DNA of 42,198 nucleotides, taken from contig JANQGJ010000083.1 of NCBI GenBank assembly GCA_028277395.1, positions 1 through 42,198 on the forward strand. The letters run 5' to 3'. Source of the DNA: Bacteroidales bacterium (lineage in GTDB: Bacteria; Bacteroidota; Bacteroidia; Bacteroidales; F082). The translations under genes were made by a program, and so were the position numbers. Positions 27,801 to 36,893 of this stretch are shown here, piece after piece (the stretch's first letter is position 1; each line of letters begins with the position of its first letter). The notes below the pieces were generated by a model. The model made no database searches and had not been told where the DNA came from. It saw only the letters and a program-made list of their open reading frames with translations.

Positions 27801-29014
27801 ACACAATCCTAAATGTTGGTATGAATGATGAAATAACTGAAAAAATGAGCAACGAACCGGGGTTTGCATGGTCTGCATGGGATTCATACCGAAGATTATT
27901 ACAAAGCTGGGGAATGGCTTTTGGTTTATCAAGAGATGATTTTGATAAAGTAATGGATAGTTTTAAACATAAGCTTGCTGTTAATCATAAAACAGAGTTT
28001 AGCCCTGCTGTTATGCGTGAGGTCGCTATGGCGTATAAAGATACATTAACTTCCAATGATATTGAATTTGAAGATGACGTATTTACACAGCTAATAATTT
28101 CGACAAATTTTGTGTTTGAATCATGGTCATCGGAAAGAGCAAAAGTTTATCGCGAACATTTGGAAATTGCCGACGACTGGGGTACTGCAGTTGTTATTCA
28201 ACAAATGATCTTTGGCAATAAAAGCAATAAATCAGGAACTGGAGTTATTTTTACACAGGACCCTACAAAGGAAGAAGAAGGCGTTAGTCTTTATGGTGAT
28301 TATACATTCCGCAGCCAGGGAGAAGATATTGTTGCAGGATTGGTCAAACCACGCCCTGTAAGTAAAAATCAGGAATCATCATCCAACAAACATATTTCAC
28401 TACAGGAATTATGTCCGGATATCTATGAACGGCTACATGAAATGGCCGTTGAATTGACAGAAGATCTTGGGTATAGTCCTCAGGAAATTGAGTTTACATT
28501 TGAATCTGACAACCCGGACGATCTGTATATATTGCAAATAAGAGACCAGGACATGTCATCACGCCAGTCTGTAAACGTTTTCAAACCAGGTATTGATAAT
28601 ATGATACTTGTTGGAAGAGGTATTGGTGTTGGTGGAGGAGCCATGAATGGCCGTGTGGCATTTGATGAAAAAGATATAGCCAGAATCAGGAAAACCTATC
28701 CGGGAACAGATGTGATACTTGTACGACCAGACACAGTTCCTGATGATATTGGTATGATTTTCAAAACAGACGGATTACTAACAGGTAAAGGTGGCGCAAC
28801 TTCACACGCTGCAGTTACTGCAGTACGACTGGGCAAAACATCAGTTGTAAATTGTACCAGCTTATTGGTTGATGAAAACGAAAAAAAATGCGAAATAAAC
28901 GATATCATTTTTAATCCGGGCGACAAGATATCAATTGATGGCCTTTTAGGTAACGTTTACAAAGGAAACTATCCAATTGAAATGAGACATGAATATGCTG
29001 AATTTAAATTCTAG
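24896..29014 (+). CDS. PPDK-like dikinase lacking the PEP/pyruvate barrel, with a large N-terminal extension
   Basis: A 1372-residue protein whose last third is clearly of the pyruvate phosphate dikinase family. The ATP-grasp domain starts near residue 882 (LGSKAYHLKNLRMAGFPIPP), continues with LLLSVRSGTAISMPGAMDT, SGTGVIFTQDPTKEEEG and SQGEDIVAGLVKPRP, and ends at LYILQIRDQDM. The swivelling phosphohistidine domain follows with GKGGATSHAAVTAVRLGK, placing the predicted phospho-His at 1304. The protein then stops where PPDK would begin its C-terminal TIM barrel that binds PEP and pyruvate. About 880 N-terminal residues, mostly helical in appearance, match nothing I recognise. The acceptor is therefore unknown; it may be non-pyruvate. 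Neighbours are gap, icd, gltA and a glycogen enzyme. Calling this plain ppdK would be unsafe. Confidence 0.85.
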   Translation: MTEKFKSKALEANLAETRYKDVKLPPEYQAFINLSKKYFGINKRANDCIIEYQHPFSNRKFVTEELRKILLTDYWYYIGLSNPEGAFKIPVSLLKKLLIEEKSKDFHVIIVKSFLEFIQKLGKEKKDYSDLIAYCFDALKQGLNKDTYSFIISIKYFNRYLKDIILLDRFKNQLLLTNITVYRKNIEYWQSTTRIEKWIEEQLEILKIDKEKIIANLGTPWFNSLLEKLENIDNWDDLTSQLPDYDMVAERFASAVNLFETFIEKFYFSFYLLQLEGMRSHKERIIWNLNSMLKQTIDEVDPNDILKFVDSIFSFCYELRKDHTSSVLDILLTLGKKIIDIDNTHDYHIIQHFEDKVISFGFETPGIVYVNEDWQLSVNENHIKNISVWLELIEYSQLEMERLLSVLIVNLQLGGIFLSDTDLFQREITKVLNSNIAPFYKRVKQLTRIFPVYFNEIGAEGEIRKVTTSMDEISHRKDKLIHFLRKQVHTESNNTLIELTGKIFHFWYDGNIEAIKDILPKNVYNSIDKESEYFAPVHNMVTELCTGEDCNPDMLLIMAEGEFEKRLQGLSTKNDRDIERLRDMRMLYAYLKEKYSFETVDISNILKKYSYIDDEDIILFKLALDKDDFGASLKLIYKFMNNLKEIIFNEETSKGWENIYHKRHIAIGIPSMYGTYREQKFEALGLTFRLENVATRLMEKVVEKINLNYISAKTLSEIHDILEFFRKGLELDGVTNQSFNSNLLMLKYSLRSQSLSFDQYINIFQFLAEDVKRTIIKYFLKSYEIPLRIVIPQLFDKDGKLSEEEEVNLVNQMSETFYREVIAEAFLIQPLDNFITRILESLREMDDNIQPSMIREIMSYNSDLVIARLGRPNPQVDNQVFLGSKAYHLKNLRMAGFPIPPGFVLTTEVFRKHTAIFEHPELRNEIYKLIKEHLARVEQASGKEFGNPDNPLLLSVRSGTAISMPGAMDTILNVGMNDEITEKMSNEPGFAWSAWDSYRRLLQSWGMAFGLSRDDFDKVMDSFKHKLAVNHKTEFSPAVMREVAMAYKDTLTSNDIEFEDDVFTQLIISTNFVFESWSSERAKVYREHLEIADDWGTAVVIQQMIFGNKSNKSGTGVIFTQDPTKEEEGVSLYGDYTFRSQGEDIVAGLVKPRPVSKNQESSSNKHISLQELCPDIYERLHEMAVELTEDLGYSPQEIEFTFESDNPDDLYILQIRDQDMSSRQSVNVFKPGIDNMILVGRGIGVGGGAMNGRVAFDEKDIARIRKTYPGTDVILVRPDTVPDDIGMIFKTDGLLTGKGGATSHAAVTAVRLGKTSVVNCTSLLVDENEKKCEINDIIFNPGDKISIDGLLGNVYKGNYPIEMRHEYAEFKF

Positions 29015-29235
29015 TTAAAGCTAAAGTTTTTACAAAGACAAAAACCAAAATTTGAGATTTCTGTGATAATAAAGCTGTTTATAATTTTAAACTGGTCTAA
29101 ATAATAAATATGAAAGTCGATTGCAATTATGCCTGACATATTTTGTAACTTTACGGCCTCCAAATTACAATGAGATATTGACATATGATACATATATTAT
29201 ATTAAAAGCAATTAATACTTAATTTAACTGAAACT

Positions 29236-30462
29236 ATGAATAAAATTCGAGTAGCTAACCCTGTCGTAGAACTGGATGGAGATGAAATGACCCGTATTAT
29301 ATGGGAAATGATTAAAGATAAGCTAATACTACCTTATCTTGAAATTGACATTAAATATTTTGATCTTGGAATTGAAGAACGGGATAAAACAAATGATCAG
29401 GTTACGATAGATGCTGCCAATGCTATCAAGAAATACAATGTAGGTATTAAGTGTGCAACAATTACACCCGACGAAGCACGGGTTGAAGAATTTGGGTTGA
29501 AACAAATGTGGCGATCACCAAACGGTACCATTAGAAATATTCTTGGAGGTACAGTTTTTCGTGAGCCGATTTTAATGCAAAACATTCCAAGGCTGGTTCC
29601 TGGGTGGACAAAACCAATAGTAATCGGGCGTCATGCATTTGGAGATCAATATAGGGCTACTGATTTTGTTACAAAAGGTAAAGGTAAATTAACAATTACA
29701 TTTACTCCTGAAGATGGTGGAGAAATTCAGACATATACTGTTCATGATTTTGAGGATGATGGAGTTGCAATGGCTATGTATAATACCGATGAATCAATTT
29801 CCGGATTTGCCCACTCCTGCTTCAATATGGCTTTGGAAAAAGGATGGCCTCTTTATATGAGCACCAAAAACACAATCCTTAAAAAATATGACGGACGATT
29901 TAAAGATATCTTTGAAGAAATATATCAAAATGAGTTCATCGACAAATTTAAAGCCAAAGGTATAACCTATGAGCACAGATTAATAGATGATATGGTTGCC
30001 GCTGCACTAAAATGGGAAGGTGGATTTGTTTGGGCCTGTAAGAACTATGATGGAGATGTTCAGTCAGATACACTTGCACAGGGATTTGGATCACTTGGAT
30101 TAATGACTTCAGTTTTAATGGCTCCCGATGGAAAAACAATCGAAGCAGAAGCTGCTCATGGAACAGTTACCAGGCACTACCGTGAACATCAAAAAGGTAA
30201 TCCAACATCAACAAATCCGATAGCATCAATATTTGCCTGGACAAGAGGATTAGCCCATAGAGGTGAACTGGACAAAAACAATGATTTAATAGAGTTCGCA
30301 AACACTCTTGAAAAAGTCTGTATTGAAACTGTTGAATCAGGAAAAATGACAAAAGACCTTGCCTTAATTATCCATGGAAAAGATCTTAATAGTAGTCATT
30401 ATTTAACAACTGAAGAGTTTCTGGTTGCACTGGATGATGGTTTAAAAGCAAAACTTTCTTAG
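29236..30462 (+). CDS. icd: NADP-dependent isocitrate dehydrogenase (eukaryotic-like type)
   Basis: A 408-residue isocitrate dehydrogenase, converting isocitrate to 2-oxoglutarate with reduction of NADP. The N-terminal [19 protein letters not shown] and the substrate-binding [20 protein letters not shown] are those of the homodimeric type shared with eukaryotes, not the E. coli type. [10 protein letters not shown] and the cofactor-site [13 protein letters not shown] are also present. It is followed 18 bases later by citrate synthase, an obvious TCA operon. The upstream 221-base gap holds a possible promoter (TTG at 29121-29123 and TAACTTTA at 29146-29153, spacer 22), which is a loose match. 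Confidence 0.95.
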   Translation: MNKIRVANPVVELDGDEMTRIIWEMIKDKLILPYLEIDIKYFDLGIEERDKTNDQVTIDAANAIKKYNVGIKCATITPDEARVEEFGLKQMWRSPNGTIRNILGGTVFREPILMQNIPRLVPGWTKPIVIGRHAFGDQYRATDFVTKGKGKLTITFTPEDGGEIQTYTVHDFEDDGVAMAMYNTDESISGFAHSCFNMALEKGWPLYMSTKNTILKKYDGRFKDIFEEIYQNEFIDKFKAKGITYEHRLIDDMVAAALKWEGGFVWACKNYDGDVQSDTLAQGFGSLGLMTSVLMAPDGKTIEAEAAHGTVTRHYREHQKGNPTSTNPIASIFAWTRGLAHRGELDKNNDLIEFANTLEKVCIETVESGKMTKDLALIIHGKDLNSSHYLTTEEFLVALDDGLKAKLS

Positions 30463-30480
30463 GAATAAATAACAATTTCA

Positions 30481-31785
30481 ATGAATACATTAAAAAGTAA
30501 ACTATACAACAAAATAGAAGCACATCGTCCGCGAATAAAACGATTGCTAACAGAACATGGTGAAACTGTTATTAATGATGTTACTGTTCAGCAGGTAATT
30601 GGTGGTATGCGCGGCATTAAAAGCCTGATTACTGATATTTCTTACCTGGATCCTTACGAAGGTATTCGTTACAGAGGTTATACACTTTCTCAGGTATTTG
30701 AGAAATTACCAAAACCACAGGGAAGTAATATGCCATATGTTGAAGGTCTTTTCTACCTGCTTCTTACGGGTGATATTCCTACAGAAACCGAAGTAACAGA
30801 TGTTATTTATGACTCGGTAAATCGTCGTCAGTTGCCAAAATATGTTTATGAGGTTATTGATGCTTTCCCTAATAACAGCCATCCAATGGTAATATTATCG
30901 GCAGCTGTTATGTCAATGCAACGCGAGTCAATTTTTAATTTACGTTATCAAAGGGGCATGGATAAACGTGATTACTGGGATCCAACTTTTGAAGATGCAT
31001 TCAGTCTTGTTTCAAAATTACCGGTAATCGGAGCCTATATTTACAACAAGCTGTATACAAAGAAAGAAAATGTATATCAGGACCCAACCTTAGACTTTGG
31101 AGGTAACTTCGCCTCAATGCTTGGTATTGATAAACCATATGATGATGTTTCCAGAATGTATTTCATATTGCATGCCGATCATGAAAGCGGAAATGTCAGC
31201 GCCCATGCCGGACACTTGATTTCAAGCTCATTATCAGATGTTTACTATTCCATATCTGGAATGATAAATGGTTTAGCCGGTCCTTTACATGGCTTGGCAA
31301 ATCAGGAAGTCCTTAGATGGATTCAGGATATCAGAAAAAAACTGGGCAATAAAGTTCCCAGTGAAGAGGAAATGAAGAAATTTGTAAAAGAAACACTGGA
31401 TAGCGGACAGGTTATACCTGGATTCGGCCATGCTGTACTTCGTAAAACCGATCCACGTTATGCAATTCAACGTGAGTTTTCCCTGGAACACCTTCGGGAT
31501 GACGAACTATTTAAGTACGTTGATATGCTATACAAAATAGTTCCTCCAATACTCCAGGAACAGGGAAAAGCGAAAAATCCCTGGCCTAATGTAGATGCAC
31601 AATCCGGAGTTATTCAATGGTATTATGGTCTGACACAATACGATTTTTACACCGTACTTTTCTCAATAGGTCGTGCACTTGGTGTTATTTCAAATATTAT
31701 TTGGGCACGTGCTCTTGGATTCCCAATTGAAAGACCAAAATCTATTACCACAGATATGCTTGAACAAATGGTTGGAATTAAATAA
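30481..31785 (+). CDS. gltA: Citrate synthase (eukaryotic-like type I)
   Basis: A 434-residue citrate synthase, condensing oxaloacetate and acetyl-CoA. GMRGIKSLITDISYLDP and EGIRYRGYTL near the N terminus, the catalytic His in GPLHGLANQEVL, and PGFGHAVLRKTDPRYAIQRE match the dimeric mitochondrial-like class rather than the hexameric E. coli enzyme. The catalytic Asp region is WPNVDAQSGVIQ. It follows icd after 18 bases and ends in a terminator, so icd-gltA is a two-gene unit. Confidence 0.95.
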   Translation: MNTLKSKLYNKIEAHRPRIKRLLTEHGETVINDVTVQQVIGGMRGIKSLITDISYLDPYEGIRYRGYTLSQVFEKLPKPQGSNMPYVEGLFYLLLTGDIPTETEVTDVIYDSVNRRQLPKYVYEVIDAFPNNSHPMVILSAAVMSMQRESIFNLRYQRGMDKRDYWDPTFEDAFSLVSKLPVIGAYIYNKLYTKKENVYQDPTLDFGGNFASMLGIDKPYDDVSRMYFILHADHESGNVSAHAGHLISSSLSDVYYSISGMINGLAGPLHGLANQEVLRWIQDIRKKLGNKVPSEEEMKKFVKETLDSGQVIPGFGHAVLRKTDPRYAIQREFSLEHLRDDELFKYVDMLYKIVPPILQEQGKAKNPWPNVDAQSGVIQWYYGLTQYDFYTVLFSIGRALGVISNIIWARALGFPIERPKSITTDMLEQMVGIK

Positions 31786-31807
31786 AATATAGAACAACTG
31801 AATAAAT

Positions 31808-31840
31808 AAAGTCCTTTTCAATCAAATGGGAAGGACTTTT
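31808..31840 (+). terminator. Terminator of icd-gltA
   Basis: AAGTCCTT (31809-31816) pairs with AAGGACTT (31831-31838), an 8-base stem with a 14-base loop, followed by TTACTTTTT. It lies 24 bases after the gltA stop codon. Confidence 0.75.
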
Positions 31841-31918
31841 ACTTTTTAGATATTATTTTAAATACCATATAAATACGGTTAAGATCAAACCTTGTATATT
31901 AGCTGAAAATATCACAAA

Positions 31919-32329
31919 ATGATTGAACAAAAAGAAATAACCCTTGATAACATGTCAAGAGGGTTTCATAATATTGACAAAATTATTTATGATAGTTTTA
32001 ACACACTTCCTGAAAAAGGATTGATCAATATTTTTGTGAAACATACTTCTGCAGGGTTGATGATAAATGAAAATGCAGATCCCGATGTTCAGGCAGACTT
32101 ACAAAGCCTGCTGGGTAAAATGGCACCTGAGGGAGCTCCTTTTTATCGGCACACAATGGAAGGAAAAGATGATATGCCGGCACATTTTAAATCATCCGTG
32201 TTTGGGCAATCAGTGAGTGTTCCAATAACTAATGGCAGGTTAAATCTTGGTACCTGGCAAAGCGTATTTTTCTGTGAATTCAGAAATTATGGCGGACGTA
32301 GAAAACTTGTCCTGACATTGTATTCTTAA
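31919..32329 (+). CDS. YjbQ/UPF0047 family protein
   Basis: A 136-residue protein of the YjbQ (UPF0047, TIGR00149) family, often annotated as secondary thiamine-phosphate synthase. That activity was seen as a weak complementing function in E. coli and the physiological role is uncertain. Conserved features seen are IFVKHTSAGLMINENADPDV with the His-Thr-Ser core, a central PFYRHTMEGKDDMPAHFKSS, and the C-terminal RLNLGTWQSVFFCEFRN. Length is typical. It is preceded by the gltA terminator and by TATATTAG (31895-31902), a one-mismatch -7 box, and is probably a single-gene transcript. Confidence 0.93.
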   Translation: MIEQKEITLDNMSRGFHNIDKIIYDSFNTLPEKGLINIFVKHTSAGLMINENADPDVQADLQSLLGKMAPEGAPFYRHTMEGKDDMPAHFKSSVFGQSVSVPITNGRLNLGTWQSVFFCEFRNYGGRRKLVLTLYS

Positions 32330-32544
32330 TTGTAGTAACGTTGTTTGTAGCTACAGACTAACAAAACCTGATACAAAATAAGCCTACCGAAAAGGTTTGC
32401 ATCAGTGAATTTACGACATTATTATTTCATTAATTATGAATTAAATAACAAATCAGAACGGATACATATTGTTCAATATTTGTATTTTCGCCGCCTCTCA
32501 AATTAAATTACGATTTGAGTAATAAATTTAAAAGTGTTAATAAG

Positions 32545-35500
32545 ATGAATATCGATCCTGAATATATATTTGAAACCAGCTGGGAAGTTTGCAATAAAAT
32601 TGGCGGTATATATACCGTAATATCAACAAAAGCCAAAAGCATTGTTGAAGAGTTTAATGAAAATTACATTCTTATCGGCCCAGATGTATGGAAAGAAACA
32701 ACTGAAAATCCTGATTTTATCGAAGATGCAACACTATTTGAAGAATGGAAGATTGCAGCAAAAAACTCAGGTATAAAAGTAAGGACAGGTAATTGGAATA
32801 TTGCAGGTAGTCCAAAAGTAATTCTGATCGATTTTACAACCCTGTTTAATAATAAAGATCAAATATTTGCCACACTCTGGGAAACATATAAGCTTGACTC
32901 ATTACATGGCGAATGGGATTATATAGAAGCTGCAATGTTTGGATATGCAGCAGGACAGGTTATTGAGAGTTTTAACAATTATTACCTGAAGAATAAAACC
33001 AATGTTGTTGCACATTTTCATGAATGGATGACCGGAGCCGGGTTATTGTATTTAAAAAAGAATGCTCCACATATTAGTACAGTATTTACCACCCATGCCA
33101 CAGTGATGGGCAGGTCGTTGGCAGGTAATGGTTACCCGCTATATGAAGAATTGGAAAAATATAATCCCGAAAGGATCGCACGGGATTTTAACATAATAAG
33201 CAAGCATTCTCTTGAATCTGTTTCAGCTATTGAATCTGATATTTTCACAACAGTAAGTTCTATAACTGCAAAAGAGTGTAAACAGTTCTTTGGAATTGAA
33301 CCTGATGTTATTACAACAAATGGTTTTGAAAAGGATTTTATACCGCAGGGGAATTCATTCACCAACAAAAGAAAAGCAGCCAGGAAAAGAGCTATTGAAG
33401 TTGCCACACAACATACCGGTGCATCTTATAACTCTGATACTCTTTTATTTATTACAAGTGGAAGATATGAGTACACCAATAAAGGAATTGACCTGTTTAT
33501 CAAGTCATTAAAAGGTATTAATGATAGCATATCAGAAAAAATAATTGTTTATATAACTGTACCTGCCGGACACCTTGGTCCGGTAACTGCCCACTTCTCA
33601 GAACAAAACGAAAACGAGAAACTGTTAACACATTATCTTGAGCATCCTGAACACGATCCGGTATTAAACGAACTTAGCAGGTTAAAGATCAATAACAATG
33701 AATCAGATAACGTTCATGTTATTTTCGCGCCTGTTTATCTCGACGGAAATGATGGTGTAATAAATATGTCATATTATGATTTTTTAATGGGTTTTGACTT
33801 GTCGGTTTTCCCTTCATATTATGAACCATGGGGATATACTCCGCTTGAAAGCATTGCCTTCAAGATACCAACAATAACAACAAATCATGCTGGTTTTGGA
33901 AACTGGGTAAAAAACTCAATGGTACTGAAACACAACTGTGTAAATGTTATTACCAGAAATGAAGGAAATGGTCAAAATGCGATTAAGCAAATTGAAGATA
34001 TAATTGTAGATTTTACAACGAAAAAATCTTATAAAGAACTGAGAGCAGAAACATCAAAAGTTCTCAAAATGGCCCTGTGGCAACAAATGTCGCAGAATTA
34101 TATCAATGCCTGGGCCCTGGCATTAAAAAAGTCATCATCAAGAAGATCGGAGTTACCTGTCAAGAAATATACTGAGACTCATAAAATTGATGCTATTGTG
34201 AATTCATTTAAACCGGAATGGAAGAAAATCCTGATCCAAAACAAACTTCCTGAATCATTGGTACCACTTAAGAAACTTGCCTATAACCTGTGGTGGTCAT
34301 GGAATTATAAAGCAGTCAACCTTTTTGAGAAGATTGATCCTGAAAAATGGAAATTATATGAATTTAACCCTGTAAAACTGGTAGAATCATTATCAAAAGA
34401 TGAGATTGACAGACTTCAGAATGATACGATATTTCTGGATGAGCTTAATATAGTTTACTCAGAGTTTAGTAATTACATGAAAAAATCTGAAGAAAAGCCG
34501 GATGAGTTAATCGCATACTTCAGCATGGAATATGGATTACATAATAGTCTTAAGATATTTTCAGGTGGACTTGGTATTCTTGCAGGAGATTATTTAAAGC
34601 AGGCAAGTGACTCAAATAAAAATATGATAGCCATTGGCTTGCTGTACCGCAACGGTTATTTTAAACAGGAGTTATCAATATTCGGAGATCAGCAGGCAAG
34701 ATACAAACCGCAAAAGTTTACAGAGTTGCCAATAATTCCTGTTCGCAATGAAAACGGCGACTGGATAATTGTACTAATTGCCTTTCCGGGAAGGACTGTA
34801 AAGGCTAAGATTTGGAAAGTAAATGTTGGCCGCATACCTCTGTATTTACTGGACACAGACATTGATGCAAACAGTAAAGAAGACAGAGAAATTACAGCCC
34901 AACTTTATGGCGGTGATAATGAACACAGACTGAAACAGGAAATTCTGCTAGGAATAGGTGGTATAAGACTTATTAATAACATAGGTATAGTACCTGATAT
35001 TTACCATAGCAACGAAGGTCACTCAGCATTTATCGGTCTTGAAAGGATTAGGAATTTAATGGATGAGAAAAATATTGATTTTCATGTTGCAAAAGAAATT
35101 GTACGTTCAAGTACTCTTTTTACGACACATACACCGGTTCCTGCCGGTCATGATTCATTCGAAGAACATCTGATAAGAGCATATCTTAATCACCTTTGTG
35201 ACAGATTTAATATTAGCTGGGAAGAATTTATGTCTCTGGGAAGACATAATATTGCAAACTCATCAGAAAATTTCTCTATGAGTTTACTGGCAACCGGTTT
35301 GTCGCAGGAAGTAAATGGTGTGAGTAAAATTCACGGTCGGGTATCACGTGAGATGTTCACAAGTTTATATCCTGGTTATTTTCCGGAGGAAATTCATATA
35401 GGACATGTTACAAATGGTGTACATTACTTTACCTGGACCGACCAGAAGTGGCAAAAACTATTTCGTGAAACTTTCGACAAGGGATTTGAAGAAAATCAAT

Positions 35501-36747
35501 CCAGTCCTAAAGCCTGGCAAAAAATTCTGGAATTACCTGATGAGTTGATATGGGATACCAGGCTTGAACTGAAGAAAGGACTTATTAAAGAACTCAGGGA
35601 GAAACTCAAACGAGACCTTAAAAAGAGGCAGGAATCGCCGTCGATAATACTTGAATCAACATCGGGAATTAAAAAAGATACATTAATTGTTGGTTTTGCC
35701 CGAAGGTTTGCAACATATAAAAGAGCACATTTATTATTCACAGATATTGACCGCCTTTCAAAAATCGTTAACAATAAGAAGAAACCCGTCATATTTATTT
35801 TTTCCGGGAAAGCACACCCAAACGATAAAGCAGGTCAGGATCTAATAAAGCGAATTATTGAAATAAGTAAAAGAAAAGAGTTTATTGGTAAGATACTGTT
35901 TCTGGAAAATTACGACATGATCACCGGCAAGTTGCTGACAAGTTGCGTGGATGTTTGGTTAAATACTCCAACACGCCCAATGGAAGCTTCCGGAACAAGT
36001 GGTGAAAAAGCAGTAATGAATGGTGTTGCCAACTTCAGTGTACTTGATGGCTGGTGGGCAGAAGGTTATAACCCAAAAGCAGGATGGGCGATTGAAGAGT
36101 CGAAAACATATGCAAATCAACAGTTTCAGGATGAACTGGATGCTCAGATCATTTATAACACTTTTGAAAATAATATAATCAAGAAATACTATAATAAAGA
36201 CGCCAATGGCATTTCAAATGAATGGGTATCCTATATAAAGAACACAATTGCCACCGTTGCACCAAACTTCACCATGCAAAGAATGCTTGAGGATTATTAC
36301 AACAACTTTTATAACCCTCTGTTGAAGAGAAAGAAACAGTTCTACAAAGATGATTTTTCCGCTGCAAAGTCGTTAGTTGCATGGAAAAAGAAGCTTTCCA
36401 AAGCGTGGGAAGATATTTCCATTGATTCTCTTATAATACCTGACGCAGATAATAAACCACTGGAATTTGGAAAACATTTTATTGCAGAAATATCTCTGAA
36501 CATCCCTGGTCTTGATCCTTCAGATCTTGGTGTGGAAATAATAATGGGTAATAAAGCAAATGGTGAAGTAAAAAAAGTATCCATGAAATACCAGCTTACA
36601 AGAATACCAAGCGAAGAAGGTAAAGCAAAATTCAGGTGTGAGTTTCCACTGGAACATACAGGTGTTTATGATTATGCATTTAGATTGTATCCTTGCAACA
36701 AACTGTTAAAATACCGTATGGATTTTCCATTGGTGAAGTGGATATAA
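32545..36747 (+). CDS. Fused glycogen synthase (GT3) and alpha-glucan phosphorylase (GT35)
   Basis: A 1400-residue two-enzyme protein. The N-terminal half (to about 540) is a GT3 glycogen synthase of the type found in animals and fungi. It has ETSWEVCNKIGGIYTV, TTHATVMGRSLAGNG and the E-x7-E pair Glu427/Glu435 in YYEPWGYTPLE. From about residue 565 come the phosphorylase N-terminal domain (LAYNLWWSWNYKAVNLF) and the GT35 core (YFSMEYGLHNSLKIFSGGLG, HSNEGHSAF). The likely PLP lysine is Lys1155 in EASGTSGEKAVMNGV. About 110 C-terminal residues form a further small beta-rich region. It could both build and phosphorolyse glycogen. ATG 32545 is chosen because homologues begin just before the synthase motif; an in-frame TTG at 32515 would add ten residues. 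A weak -7 box, TATTTTCG, is at 32483-32490. Confidence 0.93.
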   Translation: MNIDPEYIFETSWEVCNKIGGIYTVISTKAKSIVEEFNENYILIGPDVWKETTENPDFIEDATLFEEWKIAAKNSGIKVRTGNWNIAGSPKVILIDFTTLFNNKDQIFATLWETYKLDSLHGEWDYIEAAMFGYAAGQVIESFNNYYLKNKTNVVAHFHEWMTGAGLLYLKKNAPHISTVFTTHATVMGRSLAGNGYPLYEELEKYNPERIARDFNIISKHSLESVSAIESDIFTTVSSITAKECKQFFGIEPDVITTNGFEKDFIPQGNSFTNKRKAARKRAIEVATQHTGASYNSDTLLFITSGRYEYTNKGIDLFIKSLKGINDSISEKIIVYITVPAGHLGPVTAHFSEQNENEKLLTHYLEHPEHDPVLNELSRLKINNNESDNVHVIFAPVYLDGNDGVINMSYYDFLMGFDLSVFPSYYEPWGYTPLESIAFKIPTITTNHAGFGNWVKNSMVLKHNCVNVITRNEGNGQNAIKQIEDIIVDFTTKKSYKELRAETSKVLKMALWQQMSQNYINAWALALKKSSSRRSELPVKKYTETHKIDAIVNSFKPEWKKILIQNKLPESLVPLKKLAYNLWWSWNYKAVNLFEKIDPEKWKLYEFNPVKLVESLSKDEIDRLQNDTIFLDELNIVYSEFSNYMKKSEEKPDELIAYFSMEYGLHNSLKIFSGGLGILAGDYLKQASDSNKNMIAIGLLYRNGYFKQELSIFGDQQARYKPQKFTELPIIPVRNENGDWIIVLIAFPGRTVKAKIWKVNVGRIPLYLLDTDIDANSKEDREITAQLYGGDNEHRLKQEILLGIGGIRLINNIGIVPDIYHSNEGHSAFIGLERIRNLMDEKNIDFHVAKEIVRSSTLFTTHTPVPAGHDSFEEHLIRAYLNHLCDRFNISWEEFMSLGRHNIANSSENFSMSLLATGLSQEVNGVSKIHGRVSREMFTSLYPGYFPEEIHIGHVTNGVHYFTWTDQKWQKLFRETFDKGFEENQSSPKAWQKILELPDELIWDTRLELKKGLIKELREKLKRDLKKRQESPSIILESTSGIKKDTLIVGFARRFATYKRAHLLFTDIDRLSKIVNNKKKPVIFIFSGKAHPNDKAGQDLIKRIIEISKRKEFIGKILFLENYDMITGKLLTSCVDVWLNTPTRPMEASGTSGEKAVMNGVANFSVLDGWWAEGYNPKAGWAIEESKTYANQQFQDELDAQIIYNTFENNIIKKYYNKDANGISNEWVSYIKNTIATVAPNFTMQRMLEDYYNNFYNPLLKRKKQFYKDDFSAAKSLVAWKKKLSKAWEDISIDSLIIPDADNKPLEFGKHFIAEISLNIPGLDPSDLGVEIIMGNKANGEVKKVSMKYQLTRIPSEEGKAKFRCEFPLEHTGVYDYAFRLYPCNKLLKYRMDFPLVKWI

Positions 36748-36752
36748 CTGAT

Positions 36753-36784
36753 TTAACCAACCTGCTTGTTAAGAGATTGGTTAA
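36753..36784 (+). repeat. Inverted repeat after the glycogen enzyme gene
   Basis: TTAACCAA (36753-36760) and TTGGTTAA (36777-36784) form a perfect 8-base stem with a 16-base loop, just past the stop codon at 36747. There is no T run after it, so it may be an mRNA-stabilising stem or a weak terminator rather than a standard one. Confidence 0.5.
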
Positions 36785-36893
36785 CTGCTCGTGATCTACA
36801 AATATTTTGATATTACTCAATTATAATGTCATTGGCGGAATTTCAATGGTTTTTTGTACTTTAGTAGTCTTAGCAATTACAAGGACGAAGAGA

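Noticed and set aside
32330..32514. A 10-base palindrome TGTAGCTACA (32346-32355) and an AAACCT/AGGTTT inverted pair before the glycogen enzyme gene, considered as a riboswitch or operator.
   Set aside because: The stems are short with long loops, there is no conserved riboswitch core and no terminator follows.
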